Part shown: positions 1-6,308 of the stretch, one piece after another
How positions within the stretch are numbered: position 1 is the first letter of the stretch
Layout: each line of letters opens with the position of its first letter
Assembly (NCBI GenBank): GCA_900317795.1
Contig: ONIF01000143.1
Location: 1 to 8,192 of the forward strand
DNA length: 8,192 bases
From: an uncultured Eubacteriales bacterium
GTDB taxonomy: Bacteria > Bacillota > Clostridia > Oscillospirales > Acutalibacteraceae
Direction of reading: 5' to 3'
Made by a program: the position numbers and the translations under genes
Notes under the pieces: model-generated
Databases searched by the model: none
What the model was told of the DNA's origin: nothing
What the model saw: only the letters and a program-made list of their open reading frames with translations

Positions 1-996
1 TATCTGTTCCCAGATTTCAGCAGTTGCAGGCTTGAATTCTTCCTCAGCAGTTGCAGTTTCTCGTGTTTCCTCAACTTCTGCGATTTCCTCTGCACCGAAC
101 AACGCTCTTGCAAATTCATCGGGATTGAATGGTTGTAAATCGTCGATTTGCTCACCGACACCGATATATTTTACAGGTACGTTTAATTCCTCTTTAATGG
201 CAAGAATAACACCGCCTTTAGCTGTGCCGTCAAGTTTCGTAAGAACGATACCCGTAATACCTGCGGCATTTCTGAACTCTTTTGTCTGATTGACGGCATT
301 TTGACCTGTGGTAGCGTCAAGGACAAGCAAAACTTCCTTGTCGGAGTCGGGCAGTTCACGGTTAATAATTCTGTTGATTTTTTCCAATTCCGCCATGAGA
401 TTTTTCTTATTGTGAAGTCTGCCTGCTGTATCGACTATAATAATATCGCTGCCTTTGGCTTTAGCGGAGGCGATTGAATCAAATACAACAGCGGCAGGGT
501 CAGCCCCCTCACCCTGTTTAATAATGTCAGCACCTGCACGGTCAGCCCATATTTGAAGCTGGTCGATTGCAGCGGCACGGAAGGTATCAGCAGCGGCAAG
601 AGTGACTTTTTTACCTTGACGGATAAAATTAGCCGCCATTTTGCCGATAGTGGTCGTTTTGCCGACACCGTTTACACCGATAACCAATATAACAGATGGT
701 TTTGTGTCAATTTTAAGTTCCTGACCGCCTTTGAGCATTTCGCTGATGACCTCCGCCAAAAGACGATTGATTTCTTTCGGTTCTGTAATGCCCTCTTGTT
801 TGACACGGCTTCTGAGTTCGTCACAGATTTTTTCAGCGGTATAAACTCCCACGTCTGCCATAACAAGCAGTTCTTCCAATTCTTCAAAAAGCTCGTCATC
901 GATTTTGGTGAAAGATTTGAGCATAGTGTCAATTCTCCCAAAAATCGCATCACGGGTTTTTCTCAAACCATCTCTTATTTTTTCAAAAAAACTCAT
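1..996 (-). CDS. ftsY: Signal recognition particle receptor FtsY (C-terminus beyond window)
   Basis: SRP receptor GTPase, which docks ribosome-nascent chain-SRP complexes at the membrane and pairs with Ffh. 332 codons are visible and no stop is reached at base 1. A short N-terminal helical N domain (about residues 1-90) precedes the GTPase domain: P-loop GVNGVGKT (107-114), DTFRAAA (137-143), DTAGR (189-193) and TKLDGTAKGG (253-262). The family's closing motif QPFNPDEFARALF ends at residue 300, where FtsY normally stops within a few residues; here an acidic, Thr/Ala-rich tail of at least 32 residues follows (finding). The long acidic N-terminal A domain of enterobacterial FtsY is absent, as is normal in Gram-positives. 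Start: ATG at 996-994 is 6 nt from a strong GGAGGAG (1009-1003). An in-frame ATG at 1002-1000 abuts that site and is too close. It lies 15 bp after the Nudix gene, so probably co-transcribed with it. Confidence 0.96.
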   Translation of the reverse strand, partial: MSFFEKIRDGLRKTRDAIFGRIDTMLKSFTKIDDELFEELEELLVMADVGVYTAEKICDELRSRVKQEGITEPKEINRLLAEVISEMLKGGQELKIDTKPSVILVIGVNGVGKTTTIGKMAANFIRQGKKVTLAAADTFRAAAIDQLQIWADRAGADIIKQGEGADPAAVVFDSIASAKAKGSDIIIVDTAGRLHNKKNLMAELEKINRIINRELPDSDKEVLLVLDATTGQNAVNQTKEFRNAAGITGIVLTKLDGTAKGGVILAIKEELNVPVKYIGVGEQIDDLQPFNPDEFARALFGAEEIAEVEETRETATAEEEFKPATAEIWEQI

Positions 997-1002
997 ATAC
1001 AT

Positions 1003-1009
1003 CTCCTCC
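1003..1009 (-). promoter_or_regulatory. Ribosome binding site of ftsY
   Basis: GGAGGAG on the minus strand, 6 nt before the ATG at 996. It lies inside the 15-bp gap between the Nudix stop codon and ftsY. It decides between two in-frame ATG codons: the upstream one (1002-1000) touches the site and the downstream one is at ideal distance. Confidence 0.8.
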
Positions 1010-1011
1010 AT

Positions 1012-1491
1012 TTATATACCTGTATTTACTATATGAATAACTTGTTCGGGCATAGTTTCAACTATATTTTTTGAACATTTCGGTCTTATGTCCATATTCA
1101 TAAAATCGTCAATATCAAACCATTGATAAACAGCACTTTCGTTGTCCAAAATCGGCTGACCGATTTCGGAAACTTTGATAAAATCATTTTTATCTTCCAG
1201 CAGGTAGAAGAAAATAAACTCATGCCATTGACTGCCGTTCATTTCAAAAAAATTTTCTGTGACAGATAAAAGCCTGTTTACTTGCAGAGTAAAGCCTGTT
1301 TCTTCTTGATATTCACGGATAACGGCATTTTCGGTTGTTTCGTTAAAGAGCGGTTTACCGCCTAAAAATGTCCAATAGTCATCTCCTTTTGCCTTTGACA
1401 GCAGGATTTTATTTTGTTTTATGCAAATGCCGACTGAACGGCAATTAAATATCTGTCTGTCATTTTTGAATTGTATGTCCATATCTGTCAT
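1012..1491 (-). CDS. Nudix hydrolase with duplicated start region
   Basis: Small Nudix-fold hydrolase, 159 aa from the ATG at 1491. The Nudix box GX5EX7REUXEEXGU is complete: G45, E51, R59-E60, E63-E64, G66, with aromatic Y61 and F67 in the hydrophobic positions. The metal-binding glutamates are therefore present. The family cleaves nucleoside diphosphates linked to another moiety; the substrate cannot be read from the sequence. Aromatic-rich strands follow the box (EFIFFYLLED, 91-100; VYQWFDIDDF, 121-130). The start is uncertain. A perfect 28-bp tandem duplication covers it, and the Shine-Dalgarno (AGAGG, 1524-1520) is 9 nt from an ATG at 1510 whose frame closes after 16 codons. The intact frame can start at 1491 or at 1482; the latter gives MDIQFKNDRQIFN, which I infer to be the ancestral N-terminus. 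Neither start has its own good ribosome site, so expression may be poor. It sits between an M50 gene and ftsY. Confidence 0.85.
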   Translation of the reverse strand: MTDMDIQFKNDRQIFNCRSVGICIKQNKILLSKAKGDDYWTFLGGKPLFNETTENAVIREYQEETGFTLQVNRLLSVTENFFEMNGSQWHEFIFFYLLEDKNDFIKVSEIGQPILDNESAVYQWFDIDDFMNMDIRPKCSKNIVETMPEQVIHIVNTGI

Positions 1492-1511
1492 TTTTGAATT
1501 GTATGTCCATA
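1456..1511. repeat. Perfect 28-bp tandem duplication over the Nudix start
   Basis: Two identical 28-bp copies lie head to tail at 1456-1483 and 1484-1511. On the minus strand each copy holds TTATGGACAT-type sequence with one ATG near its beginning and a second ATG (AAAAATGACAGA) near its end. One copy would put the Shine-Dalgarno-proximal ATG directly in frame with the Nudix domain; two copies shift the frame by one. The absence of any mismatch indicates a recent event or an assembly artefact. Confidence 0.93.
1460..1510 (-). other. 16-codon dead-end frame from the original Nudix start
   Basis: The ATG at 1510-1508 is 9 nt from AGAGG (1524-1520) and is the best-placed start for the Nudix gene. 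Because the 28-bp duplication is not a multiple of three, this frame reads MDIQFKNDRYGHTIQK and stops at TGA (1462-1460). The intact frame's ATGs at 1491 and 1482 lie inside it, 19 to 32 nt upstream of its stop. Ribosomes terminating here might reinitiate backwards, or the frame may simply block Nudix expression. Translation of the short peptide is inferred, not shown. Confidence 0.45.
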
Positions 1512-1529
1512 AAATTTTACCTCTGTAAT

Positions 1530-2642
1530 TTATTTTGCGGAAATTGCCTCAGCCAATGCAATACACTCTTTTTCGGCGGTTATCTCGACTTTATATGGAT
1601 ATGTCAAAGCAACCTTTTCAAATAAATTCATTTGTTTCTGAGCCGACTGAGTATCTTTTTTATACAGCAGTTCATAAGCATACTGAGTTCTTATAATGCT
1701 CGGATAGTTTTTCATAGCTTTCATGAAATTCTGCAGATCCTTGTCAAGATAATTTTCAATTTTACTCTGATTTTGTTCACCTGTCAACTCACAGAATAAA
1801 GTATTCGCTTTCAGTAATTGTTTGTGTATGTTGTCGACAGCAGTTTCTTTCTTTAAAAGAGTATCTATCAAAGATTGAGCCTTGAAATAATTGCCCTCAT
1901 CAAAGAGCCTGTCACACATGAAAACTGCCATGACACATATCATAGCATTTTGTAAATCCTTGTCATTTGGCATTTCAAACCATTCTGATGGAAAGTCTTT
2001 GACGCGGGTGCCGTTTTTTATCATAACGACAGCCTGCATTTGAAGATAAAAGGATTTTACAGCCTTTTCGGATTTTGCAAGCTCCACAATATTTCTTCCG
2101 TCATTGGTTATGTCGGGCAGGGGCAGACCGTTTGCAAGACCGCCTGACAAGCCCAGCACGCAAAATGAAAGGCATACAAAATCAAAATACGGATTTCCTT
2201 TGAAAATAAAGTATAATATAATGAATAGTGCGGAAAGAGTGAAATTCATCAAAACACCGCCAATATTATACCAGAAAAAAGGCATTTTGCCGTTTTTGAT
2301 TTCGGGCGGTGACATGATACATTGACCGCCTGTGCCTGCAAGACTGAAATTATAAAAACGGATTTTGCCGTCAAGGTCTTTTTGCCACATGAGATTGAAA
2401 ATTCTGAAAGAACTGAATTTATATCCCGTAAGCAAGCCGAATATTAAATGCCCTGTTTCATGGAGAATGATATGCACCAGCAATATCACACCTGCCACCA
2501 ATCCGGCACATAACGCTCCTATCAGGAATACAAAAAAATTTTCTTCATCTGAAAACAGTTTTCCGCATAAAACACCGATTCCGACAAATCCAAACATATT
2601 CAGCAAAAAAATAATTGCAGAGGAAATTTTAGCTTTTTTCAT
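1530..2642 (-). CDS. M50-like (site-2-protease-type) membrane metalloprotease
   Basis: Integral membrane protein of 370 aa with the zinc metalloprotease motif HETGH (61-65) at the end of a hydrophobic helix, and a second motif NGLPLPDITNDGR (171-183) that resembles the N-x-x-P...DG motif supplying the third zinc ligand (D181) in M50 peptidases. Predicted membrane segments are about 8-28, 36-60 (running into the HExxH helix), 124-148 and 152-175. The Gly-rich loop GTGGQ (103-107) lies between them. Residues about 185-370 form a soluble, helix-rich region with spaced aromatic and Ala/Leu positions, possibly TPR-like, of unknown role. The M50 family cuts substrates within or near the membrane; no substrate is indicated. 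Start: ATG at 2642-2640, 6 nt after GGAGGT (2654-2649). A longer frame from GTG at 2696 would add 18 residues encoded mostly by the heptamer array and is rejected. The gene ends 38 bp before the Nudix frame and probably shares its transcript. Confidence 0.8.
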   Translation of the reverse strand: MKKAKISSAIIFLLNMFGFVGIGVLCGKLFSDEENFFVFLIGALCAGLVAGVILLVHIILHETGHLIFGLLTGYKFSSFRIFNLMWQKDLDGKIRFYNFSLAGTGGQCIMSPPEIKNGKMPFFWYNIGGVLMNFTLSALFIILYFIFKGNPYFDFVCLSFCVLGLSGGLANGLPLPDITNDGRNIVELAKSEKAVKSFYLQMQAVVMIKNGTRVKDFPSEWFEMPNDKDLQNAMICVMAVFMCDRLFDEGNYFKAQSLIDTLLKKETAVDNIHKQLLKANTLFCELTGEQNQSKIENYLDKDLQNFMKAMKNYPSIIRTQYAYELLYKKDTQSAQKQMNLFEKVALTYPYKVEITAEKECIALAEAISAK

Positions 2643-2648
2643 TTTGAT

Positions 2649-2654
2649 ACCTCC
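2649..2654 (-). promoter_or_regulatory. Ribosome binding site of the M50 gene
   Basis: GGAGGT on the minus strand, 6 nt before ATG 2642. It settles the start of the protease gene against the GTG at 2696, which lies in repeat sequence and has only the repeat-derived GAGAGTT before it. Confidence 0.75.
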
Positions 2655-2670
2655 AAAATTTAGGAATAAC

Positions 2671-2705
2671 TCCACTCTCCACTCTCCACTCTCCACTCTT
2701 AACTC
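2671..2705. repeat. Heptamer tandem array between smc and the M50 gene
   Basis: On the minus strand four exact copies of GAGTGGA (2698-2671) are preceded by a diverged unit GAGTTAA (2705-2699). The array begins immediately after the ancestral smc stop codon (2708-2706) and contains the stop actually used by the frameshifted smc frame (TAA, 2701-2699). Seven is not a multiple of three, so copy-number changes would shift any frame read through it. It resembles the short tandem heptanucleotide repeats seen between genes in various bacteria. Confidence 0.9.
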
Positions 2706-5700
2706 TCATTTAATGCCGAGTTTTTGTTCAACTTCGCTTGCACGGAGTTCAAGGAGTTTGGAAATGCCCCTGTCCTGCATGGTGACACCGTACAAAACAT
2801 CGGCTTCTTCCATAGTGCCACGCCTATGAGTGCATCATCAAGAGCAGCTTCGATTTCGTCCATGACGCAGAACGGTGCAGGGCTTACTTTCATTATAGCA
2901 AAATACAGGGCGATTGCAACAAGAGCTTTTTCACCGCCCGACAATAATTCAATGTGAGAAACAATCTTTCCCGGGGGTTCAACGGAAATATCAATGCCTG
3001 TTGTGAGGACATTTTCGGTATCGGAAAGTGATAAAGAGGCTTTACCTCCCCCGAACAGTTCAACAAATGTTTCGGAAAAGTTTTTATTGATGAGGTTAAA
3101 GCGTTCAATGAAAATCTCACGCATTTGTTTGGTAAGGTCGTTAATGAGTTTAAGCAGTTCTGTTTTGGATTTCTCAATGTCGCCAATCTGGACTTTGAGA
3201 AACTCATATCTTTCTTTCACTTCCTTGTATTCCTCTATGGCGGATACATTGACGTTTCCGAGAGAACGTATTTTCTGTTTAAGCTCGTTAAGACGGCGTT
3301 GAGCCTTGCCGACTTCGGTGATTTTAACGGCAATATCTTCCGCTTCACGTTTGGTGAGTTCATATTCTTCCCAAAGTTTATTGATGATTTCATCATACTG
3401 TTTTTGCAGATTGACACGCCTTTCTTCCAGTCTTGCAAGTTCTCCGCTTATGCCCTCACGTTCGGAAAGTTTTTCCCTTTCGGCTTTACGCAGTTCGGAA
3501 AGAGTGTTTTCCAATTCGGCTTTTTTGTTGTTTATATCTTCAATATCCTTTTTAAGCAGAGCGGATTTTTCGGAAAGTTCATTCATCTGCACTTCAAGAG
3601 ATTGGATTTTGTTTTTTATAGTTTCATTTTGTGCAAGAATGGATTGTATTTCATTTTGATAGGATTTGATTTTTTCCTTGGAGTTTTCCGCACGAAGTTT
3701 TGCATTTTCAATATCGGACTTGGCAGAGGATATATCCTTTTCGGCCGTGAGAACGGCAAGTTTTACTTCCTGCAATTTTTCATTGATTTTTTCTCTTTTG
3801 GCGATAAAGTCATTTTTGGAATTTGCGAGAATGTCGGCAAGTTCCTGTTTGCCTTGAATGTCTTTGGAATATTTTTCATAGTCCGCACGGGCGGTATTCA
3901 TCGTTTGAGTAAGTTCTTCAAGCCTTGCAACAGAGTTTGTACGTTCATTAAGTATCTCTGCAAGGGATTTTTCTGTGTTGGAAAGTTCGGTTTTACGGCT
4001 GTTTATCTCAGCGGAAATTTTGATTTTATCTTCATTGAGCTTTGCGAGGTCGCTTTTAAGCCCGTCAAGCTTTTCGGACATTTCCGAAAACACTTTTAAT
4101 TGAGAATTATACTGTTGTTTTGTATTTTCGGCACGTTGAGAAATGCTTTTTGCATTGGCACGGATAGTTTCAATTTCGCCTGCACGACCAAGCAAGCCTG
4201 TATTTTTGGCAAGAGAACCGCCTGTAAGAGAACCGCCTGCATTGACGACCTGCCCGTCAAGCGTAACGATTTTAAATCGGTAAGAATACTTTCTTGCAAT
4301 ATCGGTTGCAGAGTTCAAGTCGCTTGCAATAACGATTTTGCCGAGGAGATTGGAAAGGATATTTTTATACTGTTCATCACATGAACAGAGGTTTGAAGCG
4401 ATACCGACAAATCCCCTGCAATTTTCAAGACCTGTTTCATTAAGGGAACGGGGCTGTATAATGTTTACGGGGAGGAAAGTTGCACGACCGCCATTGATTT
4501 TTTTCAGATAGGCAATAGCGGATTTAGCGGAATTTTCGTCTGACACAACGACATTTTGCATAGCAGCACCGAGAGCGATTTCAATGGCAGTATTATATTC
4601 GGGGGAAGTTTTTATCACTCTTGAAACAGCCCCGTGTATGCCGTAGAGAGTGCCTTTTTGAGCTTCACGCAGGATAATTTTGACACTTTGAAGAAACCCC
4701 TCCAAATTTCTTTCCAATTCTTCCAGCATTTTGGCTTTTCTGAAAAGCTGTTCGCTGTCAAGAAAAAGGCTGTCTGCATCAGCTTTAAGCCTGTCGCAGT
4801 CGGCTTTCTGGGAGTTAAGGGAATTTTCGCTTTGGGTTATTTTATTTGAAAGTTCGTTTATATTTTCCGTACACTCCGAAAGCATTGTTTCATAGTCGGA
4901 AATAATATTTTTGAGAGTGGATTTCTGTGAAGAACGGGCTTTCACGGTATTTTCAACGGTTTCCATTCTTGTGGTGATTTCGCTGATTGAAGATGAGGCG
5001 GTCATGTAAGAAATTCTTGCATTAGCGGAATTTTCGGAAAGTTCGGAAATCTCCGCATTGACAGCGTCAAGCTGTGAAGAAGTTTTGTTTTCCTCATTTT
5101 TGAGTGAATCTAATGATTTTGTATAAATACTCAGTTCGGCTTTCTTTACCGAAAGGGATTTTTCACTTTCGGAAATGTTTTTCTGTTTTTGTGCAATTTC
5201 GTCTGCAATCAGCTTTTCACTTTCTTTTACAGATAAAATATCCGATTTTATGCGTTCTGTATTTTGCTCATTGTGGAGAATGTCATTTTTTAAAACAGAT
5301 GTTTCCGAAGATTTTTCCGAATAGAGATTATCGCATTCGGAGATTTTTTCACGGAGTTCATCAGCTTTTGAATTGCAGTCGCTTTGTTTTGAAAAGATAT
5401 TTTCACTTTGCGATTGAATGTTTTGGAGAGCCTTTTCAATATCGTTGTATTGTGTTTTGGCAACGGAAATTTTATCTTCCTGTTCACGTACCTGCTGTGC
5501 AGACTTTTCAAGAGTTCTGAGCCATAAAGCGATTTCAAGACCACGTTTTTCTTCTGCATAAGCAAGATAGGCTTTTGCCTTTTCAGACTGCACACGCAGG
5601 GGTTCTACACGCCCTTCCAATTCCGACATGATGTCACGCAGGCGGACAAGATTTTCTTCCGCCTTGTCAAGACGTTTTTCAGCGTCAGCCTTTTTGTATC

Positions 5701-6211
5701 TGAAACGGGAAATGCCTGCCGCTTCTTCAAAAATTTCACGTCTGTCCTCGCTTTTAGAAGATACGATAGAATCTATTTTACCCTGACCTATTAGGGAATA
5801 GCCGTCACGCCCCAGACCTGTATCCATGAAAAGCTCGTGAATGTCCTGTAAACGTACAGCAGTATTATTGATAAGATATTCACTGTTGCCTGAGCGGTAA
5901 AAGCGTCTTGTTACGGCAACCTCGTCACCGTCAAATTGTAGAGTTCTGTCCGAGTTGTCAATGGATAAAGTCACTTGTGCATAGCCTGTTTTTTTACGCT
6001 GCTGAGTGCCGTTGAAAATGACATCTTCCATTTTTGAACATCTCAGAGCTTTTGCGGACTGTTCTCCGAGCACCCAGCGGATAGCGTCGCTTATATTGCT
6101 TTTACCGCTGCCGTTCGGACCGACAACAGCAGTAATGCCGTTTGTAAAGTCAAGTTTTGTTTTATCGGGAAAAGTTTTAAATCCCTGCACTTCAAGTCCT
6201 TTAAGTTTCAC
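2699..6211 (-). CDS. smc: Chromosome segregation ATPase SMC, frameshifted C-terminus
   Basis: Structural maintenance of chromosomes protein, the ATPase core of the SMC-ScpAB condensin that compacts and segregates the nucleoid. From the GTG start it is 1170 aa. The N-terminal head has Walker A GPNGSGKSN (31-39). Long coiled coils span roughly 170-505 and 675-1035, and a hinge lies at about 515-670, ending in the glycine motif GGSLTGGS. The C-terminal head has the ABC signature LSGGEKALVAIALYFA (about 1088 on) and Walker B APFCVMDEIEAALDDA (ending at A1127). The remaining 43 residues match nothing in SMC: an apparent deletion at about 2831 shifts the frame and removes the H-loop segment THRRG and the last strands. 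The proper C-terminus is readable in another frame (separate entry). Start: GTG 6211 follows AAGGGTGAG and gives KLKGLEVQGFKTF, matching family N-termini; an ATG at 6235 lies in repeat sequence without a ribosome site. As written, ATPase function is doubtful. Confidence 0.93.
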   Translation of the reverse strand: MKLKGLEVQGFKTFPDKTKLDFTNGITAVVGPNGSGKSNISDAIRWVLGEQSAKALRCSKMEDVIFNGTQQRKKTGYAQVTLSIDNSDRTLQFDGDEVAVTRRFYRSGNSEYLINNTAVRLQDIHELFMDTGLGRDGYSLIGQGKIDSIVSSKSEDRREIFEEAAGISRFRYKKADAEKRLDKAEENLVRLRDIMSELEGRVEPLRVQSEKAKAYLAYAEEKRGLEIALWLRTLEKSAQQVREQEDKISVAKTQYNDIEKALQNIQSQSENIFSKQSDCNSKADELREKISECDNLYSEKSSETSVLKNDILHNEQNTERIKSDILSVKESEKLIADEIAQKQKNISESEKSLSVKKAELSIYTKSLDSLKNEENKTSSQLDAVNAEISELSENSANARISYMTASSSISEITTRMETVENTVKARSSQKSTLKNIISDYETMLSECTENINELSNKITQSENSLNSQKADCDRLKADADSLFLDSEQLFRKAKMLEELERNLEGFLQSVKIILREAQKGTLYGIHGAVSRVIKTSPEYNTAIEIALGAAMQNVVVSDENSAKSAIAYLKKINGGRATFLPVNIIQPRSLNETGLENCRGFVGIASNLCSCDEQYKNILSNLLGKIVIASDLNSATDIARKYSYRFKIVTLDGQVVNAGGSLTGGSLAKNTGLLGRAGEIETIRANAKSISQRAENTKQQYNSQLKVFSEMSEKLDGLKSDLAKLNEDKIKISAEINSRKTELSNTEKSLAEILNERTNSVARLEELTQTMNTARADYEKYSKDIQGKQELADILANSKNDFIAKREKINEKLQEVKLAVLTAEKDISSAKSDIENAKLRAENSKEKIKSYQNEIQSILAQNETIKNKIQSLEVQMNELSEKSALLKKDIEDINNKKAELENTLSELRKAEREKLSEREGISGELARLEERRVNLQKQYDEIINKLWEEYELTKREAEDIAVKITEVGKAQRRLNELKQKIRSLGNVNVSAIEEYKEVKERYEFLKVQIGDIEKSKTELLKLINDLTKQMREIFIERFNLINKNFSETFVELFGGGKASLSLSDTENVLTTGIDISVEPPGKIVSHIELLSGGEKALVAIALYFAIMKVSPAPFCVMDEIEAALDDALIGVALWKKPMFCTVSPCRTGAFPNSLNSVQAKLNKNSALNES
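2706..2831 (-). pseudogene. smc: Out-of-frame remnant of the true SMC C-terminus
   Basis: Reading from ACT at 2831 gives THRRGTMEEADVLYGVTMQ and then DRGISKLLELRASEVEQKLGIK, followed by TGA at 2708-2706: 41 residues that match the conserved end of bacterial SMC proteins, including the H-loop histidine. In B. subtilis SMC, 21 residues separate LDEA from THRKG; here the codon for A1127 and the ACT codon share a base. The implied loss is about 64 nt (one more than a multiple of three), assuming the usual spacing. The remnant has no stop or substitution that looks damaging. Confidence 0.88.
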
Positions 6212-6214
6212 ACA

Positions 6215-6223
6215 CTCACCCTT
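6215..6223 (-). promoter_or_regulatory. Ribosome binding site of smc
   Basis: AAGGGTGAG on the minus strand, resembling AAGGAGGTGA with one base missing, just upstream of GTG 6211. It favours the GTG start over the ATG at 6235, which would place this site inside the coding sequence. Confidence 0.6.
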
Positions 6224-6224
6224 T

Positions 6225-6259
6225 TGATAATTCATAATTCAGAATGCATAATGCATAAT
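6225..6259. repeat. Degenerate heptamer array upstream of smc
   Basis: Five 7-bp units on the plus strand ending in AAT: TGATAAT, TCATAAT, TCAGAAT, GCATAAT, GCATAAT (6225-6259). The last two are identical and the others differ at one or two positions. The array fills the smc leader region immediately before its ribosome binding site. I see no credible promoter in it, although it is very AT-rich. Confidence 0.75.
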
Positions 6260-6273
6260 TATTCGGAATGACA

Positions 6274-6308
6274 CATTCATTTTTCATTCCTCATTCCTAA
6301 TTTCACAT
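6274..6308. repeat. Degenerate heptamer array at the 3' end of the radical SAM gene
   Basis: Five 7-bp units on the plus strand: CATTCAT, TTTTCAT, TCCTCAT, TCCTAAT, TTCACAT (6274-6308). The array covers the last codons and the stop (TGA, 6286-6284) of the radical SAM gene, so its C-terminal residues ECEIRNEE are repeat-encoded. The sequence family differs from the GAGTGGA array on the other side of smc, but the unit length is the same. Confidence 0.65.

Noticed and set aside
553..1074. Plus-strand open frame of 173 codons
   Set aside because: Antisense to ftsY and the Nudix end, both well supported by motifs; Phe-rich composition typical of a shadow frame.
1456..1511. CRISPR repeat (28 bp, perfect)
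   Set aside because: Only two copies, directly adjacent with no spacer, and lying inside a coding start region: a tandem duplication.
2643..2696. N-terminal extension of the M50 protein from GTG 2696
   Set aside because: The 18 extra residues are encoded largely by GAGTGGA repeats, and a strong GGAGGT lies 6 nt before ATG 2642.
3125..4099. Long plus-strand open frame of 324 codons, extremely Phe-rich
   Set aside because: It lies antisense to the smc coiled coil. The Phe and Ile runs are the reverse complement of Lys/Glu-rich codons (GAA, AAA), and there is no ribosome site or recognisable domain.
6266..6278. Small hairpin GAATG-ACA-CATTC as a terminator after the radical SAM gene
   Set aside because: A five-pair AT-rich stem with no U-tract in either direction; it arises from the heptamer units. 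Not a credible terminator.
6212..6283. Promoter for smc in the AT-rich gap
   Set aside because: TATGCAT-like strings exist, but only as repeat units, and no TTGACA-like box lies at proper spacing.
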